DNA of 64,000 nt from Plasmodium coatneyi (lineage: Eukaryota; Apicomplexa; Aconoidasida; Haemosporida; Plasmodiidae), in contig NC_033562.1 of assembly GCF_001680005.1 (NCBI RefSeq), positions 992,001 through 1,056,000 of the forward strand, given 5' to 3'. Both the position numbers and the translations under genes were made by a program. How positions within the stretch are numbered: the stretch's first letter is position 1; each line of letters opens with the position of its first letter. Below the pieces are notes generated by a model. It made no database searches. It was not told the DNA's origin and saw only the letters and a program-made list of their open reading frames with translations. This document shows positions 33,439 to 45,799 of the stretch, in pieces.

Positions 33439-35811
33439 TTTTCTGATTGGTACGGCGAGTTAATTAATTGGTGTGTATTAAAGCGGCGTATTTATAGCTG
33501 CTTGCTTAGCTTTGTCCACCGCACGTACGCGGGGCCTCCTATCCACTCGCAGCTACCGAACCCCTGTAGGCGGCTCCCCGTCGCAACTTGCTCAGTTTAA
33601 ACGTGTGTCACTTCAAACTGGTTTGCGCGTGGATCCCCTGGCTGCTCCACTTGTACGTTGTTCCTCCACGCTGTTCGTTTGGCTATCCTTCCAAATGCGG
33701 TAGGAAAAAAAAATAAATTAAAAAAAAAAAAAAAAAGCAACAGTCCCAAAAGGGTCACTTCAACTATTACAAAAAAATGTTACGCTTTAATAACATTTTT
33801 GCAAGGTTTAACAGGTGATTGTAAAAAACAGAAAAATATTATAGGAAAGCTGTGCGAAAATTTAACCAAGCCAAAGCAAACGAACTGGAAAAAAAAGCGG
33901 AGAGAGGAAAAAAAAAAATAAAACAAATAAAACAAAACAAAACGAAAAATGAAGAATGCGGAAGAACAAAATAAAGTGAATTTAAAAAAAAAAAAAACTG
34001 ATGGCGTGTTTGAAGAATATCCTGGGGAAGAATCATACTTAAAATGCAACAAAATGTCGTTGCGGAAAATTTTTCTCATACAAGTGTCGTTAACGTGTAT
34101 GGGTTATACCGTCGTATACGTACAGATTTTTTTCCACCACGTAATTCGCATGTAACGTTGCCTTTCATGCGTTGTGCACGTTACATGCGGAGTTACGTGA
34201 ACACCACATGCAAAGGTGGCATATTACCTCCATGCCATATATCCATGTCAGATCCTTTCATGTCATATGCTCCGAGCTACATTTTCGGTTCATTCCCTCT
34301 ACGAGGCTCTCCTTTTGGTTAAAAATATTGTGCCACTTTCCTTTTGGACGTTTTTAAGTGTTTTTTTTTTTTTCCCTTTTTTTTTTAATTTTTTTTGTTT
34401 AATTTTTTTTGCTTTATTTTATTTTTTAAAATTGATAGCCCTAGCTTGTCACCATTTGTGTGCTCCAGTGAGAAAACTAAATGTGCGCAACCTGGAGACA
34501 AAAAATAGTTGACAGAAGAGCCCCTCGAACTGTGATATAGTACGTATAACATGTTCCGTCCAATTTCACGTGTATGCTGATTCTTCAGTTTGCCTTGGCC
34601 ACTAGGTCGGCCCCCATTCGAGGAGCCCTTTTCGATTTGCATACATCGGCGGGACTTCGCCGTTTTGGTGGCACGCCCCGTTTTCGCCCGTGTGCATGCG
34701 ATGTACTTTTTTTTTTTTTTTTTTTTCCCTCCTCCCCTTTTATCGCCAGTTTTATCCGCCCAACATGCGTGGAGAATATGCAGTTGCACAAATCGGTGGG
34801 GTCGAAAATAAAAATTGCCATGTAGGAAACACCGCCGCTGTTTTTTTCATCCCATATGCGCGCGGTAGGGTGAACACTTGTGTTACAATCCGCGTCGCAG
34901 CGTAAGATCACATGAATGAAAAAATTGGCTTATGAACTTGCGCATAAGGGCGCATACAAACTTGCATGAACGACTTTCCTACGCGCGCACCACCCCGCGT
35001 CGAACCAATCGAGTTGCTAAAAGGTCGTAGCTTTTAAAACAGAACTAAAAAAAAAAAGTGAGTGAGAGTTGTGGAAAAATAAAATTTCCTCTCGCAGCAA
35101 CAAGCGCCCACGCATGAACACACTGTACATATACGCACGAACGGGAACACGCAAAGGCATATATATGTACATGTCGGAAGAGGAGATGAAGTGACATCCC
35201 TTCGTCGGGCAGGGCAAATGCTCTACTCGTCCCTCACACAGGGTTACCCCATCGCAAAATAATAGAAAAAAGTAAACGAATGTAAGTGGGACCAAATGAC
35301 GGGTATGTACGTTTTCCGCTTTTTTTCCCCCCACAATCTTCTGTGAGGTCACTTTGCAAAGATGACAAAGGGGGTTTCATAAAAAGAGTTAAAAAAGTAA
35401 AGGAGGTCAAATAGCGTGCACATGGGTAAACTGCGCAAAATGCTAATCCCGCATCGCTGTAACTGCTTCTTCTATGTTTAATGCATAGGGTGGTTCACAT
35501 CCGCCTGGGCAGCGAAAGCGCCAACATATTTGTCGATGCAGCCAATGTGCGGTTAGCCCTTTCCCCATGCGTTGCGCTACTGAGCGAATAGGAATAATAT
35601 ACACACGTTAAGCGGTTAAAAGTGTCGGTGATCCGAGAGGGAAGGGTCTTCCATGCGTTTATGCAGCTGGTCATGTACTGTTCGTGTAAGTACATACGAT
35701 TAAGGGGGTAATACAAAGCACATATGCATCTGCTCGTTACTGAAAAGGATTCAGTCCCTTCCCCCAGCCAGTCCTCCCACGGTCATCCTGCAAAAATGGG
35801 CTGGTTCTGCC
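33439..35811. other. Long intergenic region upstream of the transporter
   Basis: No gene is supported in these 2.4 kb. The region holds poly-A/T tracts (33,720-33,736; 34,708-34,726), an imperfect 20-base inverted repeat at 34,139-34,198, and moderately GC-rich stretches near 34,560-34,700 and 35,480-35,720 with only short open frames. It contains the transporter promoter at its left end and the 3' untranslated region of the elongation-factor gene at its right end. Confidence 0.5.
34139..34198. repeat. Imperfect 20-base inverted repeat with 19-base loop
   Basis: The left arm 34,139-34,158 and right arm 34,178-34,198 are complementary except for one mismatch or bulge region in the outer half; the inner 11 bases (GCATGTAACGT against ACGTTACATGC) match perfectly. 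Confidence 0.85.
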
Positions 35812-36271
35812 CTAGTCATCCAAATTGTTCAGGGCCCCCAATTCGTCGTTAAAAAAAAGCTCGTTACACCCTTTCTTGTTGGCATCCAAACATTTGTCGA
35901 CCCACTCGCTGTACACGTCAATGCATTCATCTAAGTTGGTAATCTGACTTGCGTACTTGACTCCGCATTTAAGGCAGGTCAGTTCTCCTATTCCTTTGGA
36001 CCTGTGTCTGTGAGGGAAGGGCATAAACGGGGATGACGCGGTTAAGGGGGAGAACAGCAACAAAAGTGCAAGCATAACACCATAATGCGTATCGCATCCC
36101 CTCATGAGAAACATGAACGAACGAAGGGGGCAGTTCTTTTTCCTCCACTCGTCCTTACAGCTTAATGTCGACCGATTTCTTGTAGCTGCAAAAGGGGCAG
36201 TTGAATTGCTTATCCAATTTTATAGCCTTCTTTTTTCTCGGTTTAACTTTTTTGACTTTACTTCTCGCCAT
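35812..36271 (-). CDS. ELF1: Transcription elongation factor Elf1 (ELOF1), zinc ribbon
   Basis: Minus-strand exons 36271..36159 and 36007..35812 encode 102 residues. The start is MARSKVKKVKPRKKKAIKLD, a basic N-terminal tail as in other Elf1 proteins. The zinc ribbon has CPFC (about 25-28) and CLKC (about 49-52), and the family signature ITNLDECIDVYSEWVDKC follows. The splice join CT|A after ATTAAG was chosen because it gives the same spacing between the two Cys pairs as in animal ELOF1; a later AG six bases downstream would delete two residues. By family knowledge, Elf1 binds RNA polymerase II and supports elongation through chromatin. The C-terminal 20 residues are an acidic extension. Length is normal for the family. 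Confidence 0.93.
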
Positions 36272-37975
36272 GTTGCATTGGAAGTAAATTCTTTTTTGTT
36301 TTCTTTCCCGGTGTTCGGAGGTAACCCCTTAACACGGTGGGAGTAATCAAGGGAAGAGTTCAACAGAGGGAACCTCTGAATTGCGCGTTGGTTGAATATG
36401 TTCACTTAAAGTAGGACTGTGACGTATGCGCTATGTCCACTTGTCATAGGTAGCTGAGCTGGTCCAACTTTCCGCGTTTCCCCAATTGAATGGATGCAAC
36501 GGCAGGCTTGTCTCGTGCTCAGACTTCTTCCTAAGAGCTGCTTTTCCAGCAGTGGGAGGGGAGGATGATTTGATCGTTCTCCTTGCGCACCTTAAAAGCG
36601 AATTGGTTAATAGTAAGGTATGCGGGTCAAATAAAAATTTAAAAAAAAAGGAAAATTCATAAAATGTATACAAATAAAATAATTTTAAAGTGCGGAAAAA
36701 ATTGCGGCCATTCGATTCACTCGAGCAGCAGCGGTTGAAGAGTCATCGCACGGATTAAACAGGTCGGGTAAGGAATCCTGGTGTTGTGATTTTTAATACA
36801 GCTTCAAAATTGGTTAAATAGGCAACGAGTGACGTGGCGAGCGGAGGAGAAGGAAGACGAGTAAACTCTTTTCTTTTTTTTTTTTTTCGCACTTGCGCAG
36901 AACAAGCATGTGGGGAGTGGCACGAAAAAAAGGTAGCTGAAAAGTGAAAAATGAAAAAGTGAAAAAGCGAGGCGAAGCAAAACCGACGACGTGGAATTTC
37001 AGTAACAGCCAATTTCGCGCAAGGAGAAAAAAAAAAAAAAAATTATCAAAAAGGACGCCAAAAAAAATTACCAAAAAATCACCGCAAATATTTTTGCCAG
37101 GAAATCCGCGGGAAAAGTCGACCAAAAGGCACACCCCGCATGCGTTAAGCACAACATGCACACGAATGTGTATTTTGTTTTTTCCCAAAGTGTATACAAG
37201 GACGCGCGTTCAGTGAGGATGCATAATTTTTAATCCCACGATGGGAAACCCCCCCTTGATGGGTAGTAGTGGCCAGGCGGCCCACGCAAAGATAAGATAA
37301 TACAAAAAAATTGCAAGGAAAAAAAAAAAAAAAAAAAAAAAAAAAACTTTAGACATTAGCTTCAAGCCAAATATGCAACTTGGCAGATAAAGCACAGCGG
37401 GAGAATAGCAATCATTGACCTGTAAGTTGTGCGGAAAAGGAGCAGCCAAACGGCAAATCGGCAAATTGCAAAAGAGCAAAATTGCCTAACTCCAAAAATG
37501 CAAAGAGCCCGTGCGGCCGGAGAATGTATCCCAAAGTGAAAGAGGAGCCCTCCGCTTGGATACAGATAAGGCTTGTTGCCTTTTCGGACGCAAAATTCCT
37601 CATCAGCTTCACCACGAAAAAGGGAATAAAGTGAACCTTTCCAATTATAGCTGCACTAAATAGTTACAGCGCCATGTGCACGTATTCCCCACGAGAAGAT
37701 ACACAAAAAAAGAGGGATCGCTTTTATCAGGTCATAGTATTTTTTCTTAAAAAAAAAAGAATAATCTGCACACACATGTGTACAGGTTTGCACATCTGAG
37801 ATAGTGCACTTGTTCGTGTGCCCCTCAAAGTGGGGAAGAAAAAATTAAACAAAACGGAAAGGTGGACTAAACTCTCACGTAACCCCACCAACTGCGTGAT
37901 CGTCCTCCTTTTGGAATCTTCATCCCCCCCACAAGGTGACATGACCCAGTGTGAGCACTCCCCCTTCCACAACTA
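36272..37975. other. Divergent intergenic region between Elf1 and the coiled-coil gene
   Basis: This region contains the 5' sides of the minus-strand Elf1 gene and the plus-strand gene at 37,976. It has poly-A tracts (37,320-37,346) and many short open frames without family features. One minus-strand stretch at 36,431-36,590 looks coding and is listed separately. Confidence 0.5.
36431..36590 (-). CDS. Possible last exon of an unrecognised small gene
   Basis: After a pyrimidine-containing stretch ending TTTTAAG on the minus strand, a 52-codon open frame runs to a TAG at 36,431. Its product ends LHPFNWGNAESWTSSATYDK, with a Lys/Ser-rich start and a Trp/Tyr-rich end. Composition is unlike the surrounding non-coding DNA. 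I found no convincing upstream exon with a compatible phase, so this could also be chance. No family recognised. Confidence 0.25.
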
Positions 37976-40900
37976 ATGAATAAAGATGACATAGACCAAT
38001 TAGATGTATTCCCCCCCGATGGAGGAGGGGAAAATGAAAATGATGAAAAAAATGAGAATGAACTGAGCGAAAGGGAAACGTGTATTCCCATTTTGGACGC
38101 GTCTTCTCCGAGGAGCAGTCATAACCAAGTGGGGGGCATTAATCAGAGAGATAATCTTCCGGAGACAAATGATTACCATAAGGGGGAATGTCTAATAACT
38201 ACTTTAGGAGAGGTTGTCCAGGCGGCAAGCGATGAAAACGCAGGAAACACGGCGAGTATCCCCAACACAGATGATACCCTGAATCGTGACGAAGCCAAGC
38301 CGAGTGCCCCCCTCACAGCCGAAGGAATGGAAAGTGCTCCCCTAAACTGCAGCATAAACACCGTTGCAACGGGCGACAGTGGGGAAAAGAACACGACGGA
38401 AAGTCCACCAACGGAGACTCCAAATTGTTCCACTTCTATTAGCTGCATTAGCACAACGCGTAATCATAACACAGATGCGCACGTAGAAATGGTGGAACAG
38501 AGGTTAGAGTACATTCCTGTCATAGGTGAAGCGAACGAAACCAATTCTGAACACAAGATAAATGCAGAATCGAAGGAGGAGGCGAATTGGTTAAATCCTT
38601 CCAACGCATGTGTGACTGTGGCTTACAGTGAGGAGTTACCTGTAGTTGAGGATTGCACAAGGGCAGTAGCTGATGTGGTGGGCGAAGCTGCCAATTGTAT
38701 GGTGCATGAGATCGCGAATGAGGTCGCCAGTAACACTGTTAACCGAGGAGAACAGCTGCTCTCCCTGGCACAAACAGTAAGCAGCTTCCAAGCTGAACTG
38801 CTGGAAAAAAACAAAAACACATTCGAAGAAGTTAAAAGAAGGGGTTGCCTCTTTGTGCTAGCCATCCAGCAATCATTTATGAACAAAACGGAAAAGATCC
38901 TCTGCACCAAGTGCAGCCCCTTATTGGCGTCCCTAAACGGTGCCCATGAAATTTTCCAGGTAATTTTAAAACTTCAAGTAGAAAAACAAACCAGCGAATT
39001 GTACTTGGCTCATTTTTTGGAAAAGCTGAAGAGGGACGTGGAGGGGGCAAACAAGACGGCATATCAACTGACCCAGCAGGTGACCAAACAGGTGACCGAC
39101 CAGATGACGGAACAAGTGTCGAAAGAGGTGGTCCACCAAATGGCGGAAGCACAACTGAAAATAAGCAGCCTAAGTAAAGACAGAACAATCCTTATGGATA
39201 CCATTAAAAAGTGGGAGGAGCATTTTCATCAAATGAAAAGTGAACAGGAAATAATCCACGCCAGGGTTAAAATCAGTGTCCATACAAGCTTCCTCAATTT
39301 TACGGAATATATATTTCATCTCCTTCTGAAGGTACATTCTGCCCTCTGCCAGAAGAGTGACAGGTTGGCATTTTTAATAAACCGATTGAAGTGCATTGGA
39401 CTTGACTGGAGAGCCTCCCAGGGGGAGAAAGGGAAACAGCGGAGGAGGGGAAAGGAGCCACGTGGAGAAACCCACCAGAGTGATGCAAAAATCCGTAGGG
39501 GGAAAAGAAAGGAAAAGAAGAAAAGGAAGAAAATAATCATCGGGAGAAGCAAAACTGGCAATAGAAGCGAAGGCTGCTCGTCCTCCAGTGGTGGAAGTAG
39601 CCCCCCGAGCAGTGACAGTTCCAATTTCTCCAAATCGGGTAACCAGCACTCGTGTAGCACCTCCTCGTGCGGATCAAATTCCAGTATGTGTCTTTCGAAC
39701 GAGTTGTGCCTCTCCGACCTGACACACATGAACACAAACCGGCTGACGGACAAAGGGGGCAAAAAGAAGGGACGCAGAAAAGTGAAGCAACTGCTAATTA
39801 GGGCAAATGAATCCAAGGAGGGGAAAAATAGAGCGCGCTCGGTGGACAACGTGGGGAAGGCGCCCCGTAAAAAGGGGAAAAGGAAATCACGCCGAAGGAA
39901 TGAGCTTCACGATCAGCACTACAGGCGTAAGTTATATAACCGGTATAGAAGGTACAAGAGGTTGTACGCCGAAGAGCTGCAAAAAAACAAAACGTTGCAT
40001 TTTCTGCTGGCGAATAAGGTAAAACTGGCGCAACGGGGGCACGTCCTCCAATGGCTTCGACTGCCCGCTACACACATGTAGCCTCCTTTGCATTTACACA
40101 CAAACGGTTGTACCTAATCTGTACCTAATGTGTACCTAATGCGAATGCTTGCCAACCCATTCTCGCAGGATGAAGAAATTGCTCAAGTTCGAAATGCAAT
40201 GAAGGAGGAAATGCAGAGCAGACTTCTCCTCCACGAGCAGGAAGGAAAAAACAGATTAAAAGAAATAAACGAGCTGAATGAGTTGCTACAAAAAGAAGAA
40301 ATAAGCAACAAAAAATTAGCTACCCGAAATGAAGAAATGGAGGATCTAAATAAAAGTTTAAAAAAAAAATTGGACACGTATGAATACACAGAGAAAGAAT
40401 TAAGCAACAAGCTTTGCGAACTGAATGTGGCACTTACCAAGGAGAGGAAAAAGAACAAACGGTTGGTTTTTCAAAATGGAAAAATGAAAAACGCTCTTTT
40501 TCGATATAACCATGGAGTGAACTTCCTTGACAGGGGAAGGTATCGTCGTAATGGGAAGTGGTGCGTGAATGTTTCTCCTCCAGAATGTGTAGACGAAGAG
40601 ATGGGAAGCGAAGCGGACAGCAGCGCCGCAAGTGAAGAAGACAGCAATGTGGGTAGCGAATTATACAGCGAGAGCAGCGAACATTTATATGAGGACGAAA
40701 TGTATGCCCTGCTCGGCACGGTGAAAAAAGTCCCAGATCATTCTACGAAGAAGCAAAAGAGGAAACTGCTGCAGCAAGGAAAAATTAACAAAGCGCATGG
40801 CAAACCATATAACAAAAAGGGCAAGGTCGCATATGGAGGGCACTACCAACAGAATGAATACAAACAGGTTAAGTTGAACTCCTGTTGCTTTAGTGATAAT

Positions 40901-43003
40901 TCCGTGGATGTTAGGATGCCCAGGAGAAGGCACCTCCCACGGGGCGCTTGCACCAAAGGGAAGCTGACCGTCCGTGAAAAGGGCAACGGGAAAGAAGGGA
41001 AGCATCCTAAAGCATGGCAAAATGGCCACAACAACACGCAGCACAGAGACCCCCAGTGTGCCCCCCCAAACAGGGACGAACAACGCCTACACATCGATGA
41101 TCAAATCCGAAGAGACCTGGAAAATTTCGACGAAACGAAATACAAGAAAATTATAAGTGACATTACTAAAGAGGAAAAAGTAATTGAAAAAATAAAAGAG
41201 GACGAACTGTATTCTATATTTATGCAGAACTGGGAAGAATCTCACATGGGATCAGAGGAGGGGACAAAAAACGGGCCCCTCTCCTGGTCAGGGTCCTTCA
41301 TGCACCATTTGAATAAAAGCGTCATTTGTGCCAATCAAGGGGAGGGAATTCTCCCAGGGGGAAATTATGAGCAGGTCGAACGGGGGGGATGTGATGAGAC
41401 AAAACGGGGCGACTTCGCAGAAGGTAATTATGCGAACGCTGTGGATAATCGCCCGGATGACCACACAAAGGGGGCCTACCCTTGTCGAGAGAACACCGCA
41501 GGGATAGCCACTCAAAGGGAAGCAACCCTAATGGGACATCATGGATGGCACGAAAATGTCACGCCAAATTATGACCCAAAGTGTGCAGGCAAAGTGCATG
41601 TATTCCCCGTGGAAGAGACGCAAATTGCTAATGGAGCAGATATGACAAGGGGGGAGGAAGAACCCTCCAAGGGGGAAGGGAACCACAGGATGGATACTTC
41701 AAAAGGTACGAATGACCATGTTGGGAAAGGCCTTAGCGGTACCATCCATGGGTCATCTAATTGGGACGTCCAAAAGGGGAACAGAACAAATCACATCGAA
41801 GGAAGCGAACCAAACGAACCTACCAGTAACACCCAGGGAGAGGCCATCAACGAGGGAATCTTAAAAAACTACGAAACTTACAAAAAGAACAAAGACAAAT
41901 TCATTCACCTGACTTTACGCAAAAAGGTAACGCACGTAGGGGACGAACATACACCCACAGGAGGAGGGAAAAAAAAGAACACATCTCTAGAAAATGTATT
42001 AAACAAAGAGAGCTCCAAAAGGGAGAGTAAAAATTGTTCCCCTGTTTATGCCGAGGAGGAGGAAGCATTCGAAATGGACAAGAATTATGCCCCTTTTGAA
42101 AGCGCACAAAATGGAAACCCCCTCCATAACGATAAGGACATGCGAGAGAGCATCATGATGCATTATACATACGGGAATGACAACCATAGAGGTGTATCCC
42201 TACACAATAATGTGCACGATAGGAGTCACATTGCAGCAACTTCGTATGACAACACAGACCCGCACTTCTTTCAAACAACTGAGAGAAGGGATGAGATAAG
42301 GAAGGGCAATGTGGTAGATGAGGTAGGTGAACAGAATGACAAACGGGGGTTTCATAAACCAAATCCAGAGGGCGAAAGAATGACCCCACTCGGAATGGCA
42401 CATAACCCACACACAAACAAATTCAGTCTACATAATTTGAGCAACAATGTGTTGAATACAAGTGGTGAAAGTTATCCTCCTGTGGGTGGGGGAAATTCTC
42501 GAGAAAAAAAAGAAATCCCCAAATGTGAAAATATCACTACCCCGCCTAGTGAAGAATTAAATGCGGACAGTCACCAGGGGAACGACGCTGCTTACTCATC
42601 GTATTCCTTGAGCATGTTGATGGGTGCCAGTCGAATGGACAAGACTGGGTGTAGGTTAATCACCCAAGATGCATCGAACGGGGGAACTACCTTATATGCG
42701 GCCACCCATTTGGCAAAGGTCGACATTAACGCAAAGGAGTTGTGTTCCCCCTCTTCGCACGAGGAGCATTCACGTAGCGCAGCAAACGAAATAGTAAATC
42801 ACAGCCATCAGAAAGGGGGCCATCCTTGGGACAATAAGAACAGCGGGGCTAGTTCTTACCTCAAGAATGAAGCCCTTAATGAAGCATTGAGACCGTATGA
42901 AGCAGGCGCAGCTGTGCCAAAAAGGGACTCCTGCGAAAGCGCGTCACAGAGGAAGAGTGTCGGGGATAGGGGCGTCTTAAGTAGGTTGCTCAGGAAGAAG
43001 TAG
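37976..43003 (+). CDS. Large conserved Plasmodium coiled-coil protein, unknown function
   Basis: Two exons, 37976..40018 and 40169..43003, join in phase across a 150-nt GT-AG intron to give 1,625 residues. The joined product reads ...FLLANK then DEEIAQVRNAMKEEMQ..., so the two long open frames are one gene. Features in order: an acidic, Ser/Thr/Asn-rich N-terminus; a helical region (about 240-480) with a degenerate four-residue repeat QVTKQVTDQMTEQV near 365-385; a very basic Ser-flanked stretch (about 500-660, GKRKEKKKRKK) that could be a nuclear signal; a strong coiled coil across the exon junction (about 640-800); and a long hydrophilic low-complexity C-terminal half. I do not recognise a catalytic domain. 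A structural or cytoskeletal role is only an inference from the coiled coils. Confidence 0.85.
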
Positions 43004-43907
43004 TCCCGTCAGTTATTGAGATTATTCAATTTTTCCGCAATCGTTGGTTGGTTCGTTTTTTTTTTTCTTTTTTCTTTTTTTTGTGCTCCCTCGAGTAGGT
43101 TAAGCGATATCAACCCTCACGGGGCGTCGAATTTACACCATTTGCGCGTCGCATTGGAATTGTCTGGCGGACGCCTCGCATTCGACAGTTTTACATTTTT
43201 ATGGTTTTATATTTTTATGGTTTCATATTTTTTTGGCTCAATATTTTTATGGCTTCATAATTTGACCATTTGATAATTTTGTTGAACCCTCCCTTTTGAA
43301 GAAATATTTTCTACAATGGACCGCACCGGTTCATGCCTTCTGATGGGTATCCAATGTGTACAGGGCGCGGGGAGATCCGCGTAAGTGGGGGTAGAGCCCC
43401 CTCACAGGTAGCTAAAGTTGGTTTACCTCTATATGCGCAAATAAACCAGTTAAAGCATGGGGGAGGTGAAAAGAGTTTTGTTTCCATCTGCGCGCATCTT
43501 TGCTGGGTTTCCTCTCTCCCTTCAGTCATGCAAGGGAACGCAAAATTAGACAACTGCTATATGCGTCTAGGGGGACAAACTACACAAACAGTTTTATTAC
43601 CTAATGGCAAAAAAGTTGGGTGTGCACGGCGGCAAAGAAGTACCTGAACAGGTATCCCATTTTAGCCCACTTGTTAGGGTAGAGAAATAATTAGGCGGAA
43701 CTTAAAGAAAATTTGCGGCAATCAATGAGGGGGGCAAATGATTAGGGAAGGCGTCACCCCGCGGGGGGAGGGAGGCACAAAACAAAAATTAGGAAGAAAC
43801 AAATAGGGAGAAAAAAAAAGACAAAAATAAAACGGAAAAAAAAGAGATGGAATGAGATTAACGTTGAACGCACGTTCCGAAGAAACGCTGCACACAAAAA
43901 ATCTTCC
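43004..43907. other. Convergent intergenic region
   Basis: This lies between the 3' ends of the coiled-coil gene (+) and the At4g15545-family gene (-). It has T-rich tracts at 43,050-43,080 and a small TTTTATGG repeat cluster at 43,195-43,260. No gene is supported. Confidence 0.6.
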
Positions 43908-45799
43908 CTAAGAATGCTTAGAAATGAGGACTTTAAATTCTTCGTACAGATCGGAGTTCGCCTCACCAAAAATGGCTTGCGCCTTTTTCAACGTCTCCTC
44001 TCTCTTCTGCTGGTGGTTGTTCAACTTTTTAATGTTAGACAGGAATTGGTTAAACTGCTCGTATGTCAGTCTGCTCCTTGCGTTGCGGAAGAAGGCCCTG
44101 CCGTCTGTGTTCTTCTCGCCTGCGGATCTGCAAAAGGGGTACGTAATATAGGGCAATAAAAAATGCAGAAGGGTGAGTGAATCTTTACTGATCGGTTCAT
44201 GGAGTAGACACAGCCCTAGTGGGACGTGCACATGGAGTGCACACAATGCGTCCTTTGCAATTCGCATCCATGTGGTAACGAATGCAACCTTGCAGGGGGA
44301 TAACCACCCAGAACTCCCCCCTTCCCGAATGTGTAAATTCTCCACTTTTTAGCATCTCCCTCTTGGTTACCCTGCTCCCAGGTAGGGCGAGTTGAAGCTC
44401 CCGTTGATAATATTATGCGCGTCCGAATTAACAATTTTGTTAATTAGCGTTTGGCAGGAATCTTCATTGCCATTAATCTCGAGCATTGTTCTCGGGGCGG
44501 TCGTTTGCAGCATGTCGTCCGCGGAATAGTACTGCGAATGTGCGTAGGGGGGGGGAAGAAGTGTGCCTCTCCCAGTATGCACACACCAAACGTGTAGTTC
44601 ATGCGTACAGTCAAAATGTGCATTCGCGCAAAATGCACAAGTCTACAAGTGTTATCATTCAATTTACCTTATGTGCATCCTCCACATCATGTTCCTCCTG
44701 GATAGAATTGAGGACGGCCTTTTTAAGATTCTCCAGTCGGTCGATGTCCCTATTCAGCTGCGAAAAAAAAAAAAAAAAAAAAATACACTTGTCAATACGG
44801 TTCGAGCTAGCCATAAAATGATTGTTGCTATTTGCGCACTCGTTTGTAAAAAAAAAAAAAAAAAAAAAAACAGTTCTTCCCCATTGTGAAAAACAATTAC
44901 GACGTATTTTATTTTTAGTGTAATCACGGTGAAAGATTAACTGTCAGACGGTGTGTCTGTGCCCCCGGATAGCGATTCCTCCTCATACAAACACACCCCA
45001 GGGGCAAAATAAGCATATGGGAACACATGTTAAGCCTTATATGGCGTTTGTTTATCCCTTTTAGGAGCAAAAGTTATATTGTTCCCCTCCGCCTTACCTT
45101 CTTAATGGTCGTAATCAACTGCTTGTTTTCGTCCGCCAGTTGGTTCCCTCTCTGTGTTGATTCGATTAGCTGAACCTCCAGGTTGCTATATTTTTTTTGT
45201 ATCGACGAGAGCTGCAAAAGGGTGAAAGTGATAAAGTGGGAGCAAATTTAACGGATGTTCCCTTTATTTACTATGCGGTAGAAGCGTGCACAAGCAACAC
45301 CATGAAAACTGGTCCAACACGGAGAATGGAGAAATAACTTGTTCCAGCTTCTCCGTGAGCTGTCCTTTTAGAGATCTGATTTCTGCCTCCTGGGACGTAA
45401 CCCTAGTCTTGTATGCGTTGGTGACAATTTTGAATCCTAAGGCGAGTTGCTCTGTTGGGGGGGAGAAGCAATAAAGAAAAAGGAAAAAGTAAACATGAAT
45501 GGGTTCTCTATCCGCATTGGTCATGCTTGTAAACCTTATTGGGGGTAAACCGGTGAGATTATTTTGTTCCCCCGGCTTGTATACAGATAGCCACCACGAA
45601 TAAAATGTATGAAGGGCTTCATAACTTATAGGCGGATTGCAAACGAAGACACACAAGTGGTCACTCCCCTAAAGGAGTCACTTCATATTTGCGCTCCTCT
45701 CGATACACTCATCCGGCAGATAAAAATGCCCCAGGGTAGTTAATTACCATCTGCATCTGAGGGCAGCCAACTTAGGTCTGTCGTCCCCGCGTTCGACAT
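43908..45799 (-). CDS. Coiled-coil protein of the plant At4g15545 family
   Basis: Six minus-strand exons, 45799..45748, 45451..45339, 45211..45098, 44757..44668, 44531..44371 and 44127..43908, encode 249 residues with all phases consistent. The N-terminus (MSNAGTTDLSWLPSDADEQL) and the block GFKIVTNAYKTRVTSQEAEI match the conserved head of this plant/protist family. Exons 2-4 form a coiled coil (about 18-135). The C-terminal signature RLTYEQFNQFLSNIKKLN..., followed by REETLKKAQAIFG and DLYEEFKVLI, is the hallmark that I recognise from plant At4g15545 proteins. The function of the family is poorly known. The middle (exon 5) is a variable linker. The call depends on exon assembly, which reads continuously through all five joins. 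Confidence 0.85.

Noticed and set aside
34574..34911. Overlapping open frames on both strands in the region between transporter and Elf1
   Set aside because: They cross poly-T tracts, overlap each other in several frames and lack any motif.
37976..40129. Two separate genes at 37,976 and 40,130
   Set aside because: A GT at 40,019 and an AG before 40,169 join both frames in phase and place a continuous coiled coil across the junction, so I treat them as one gene.
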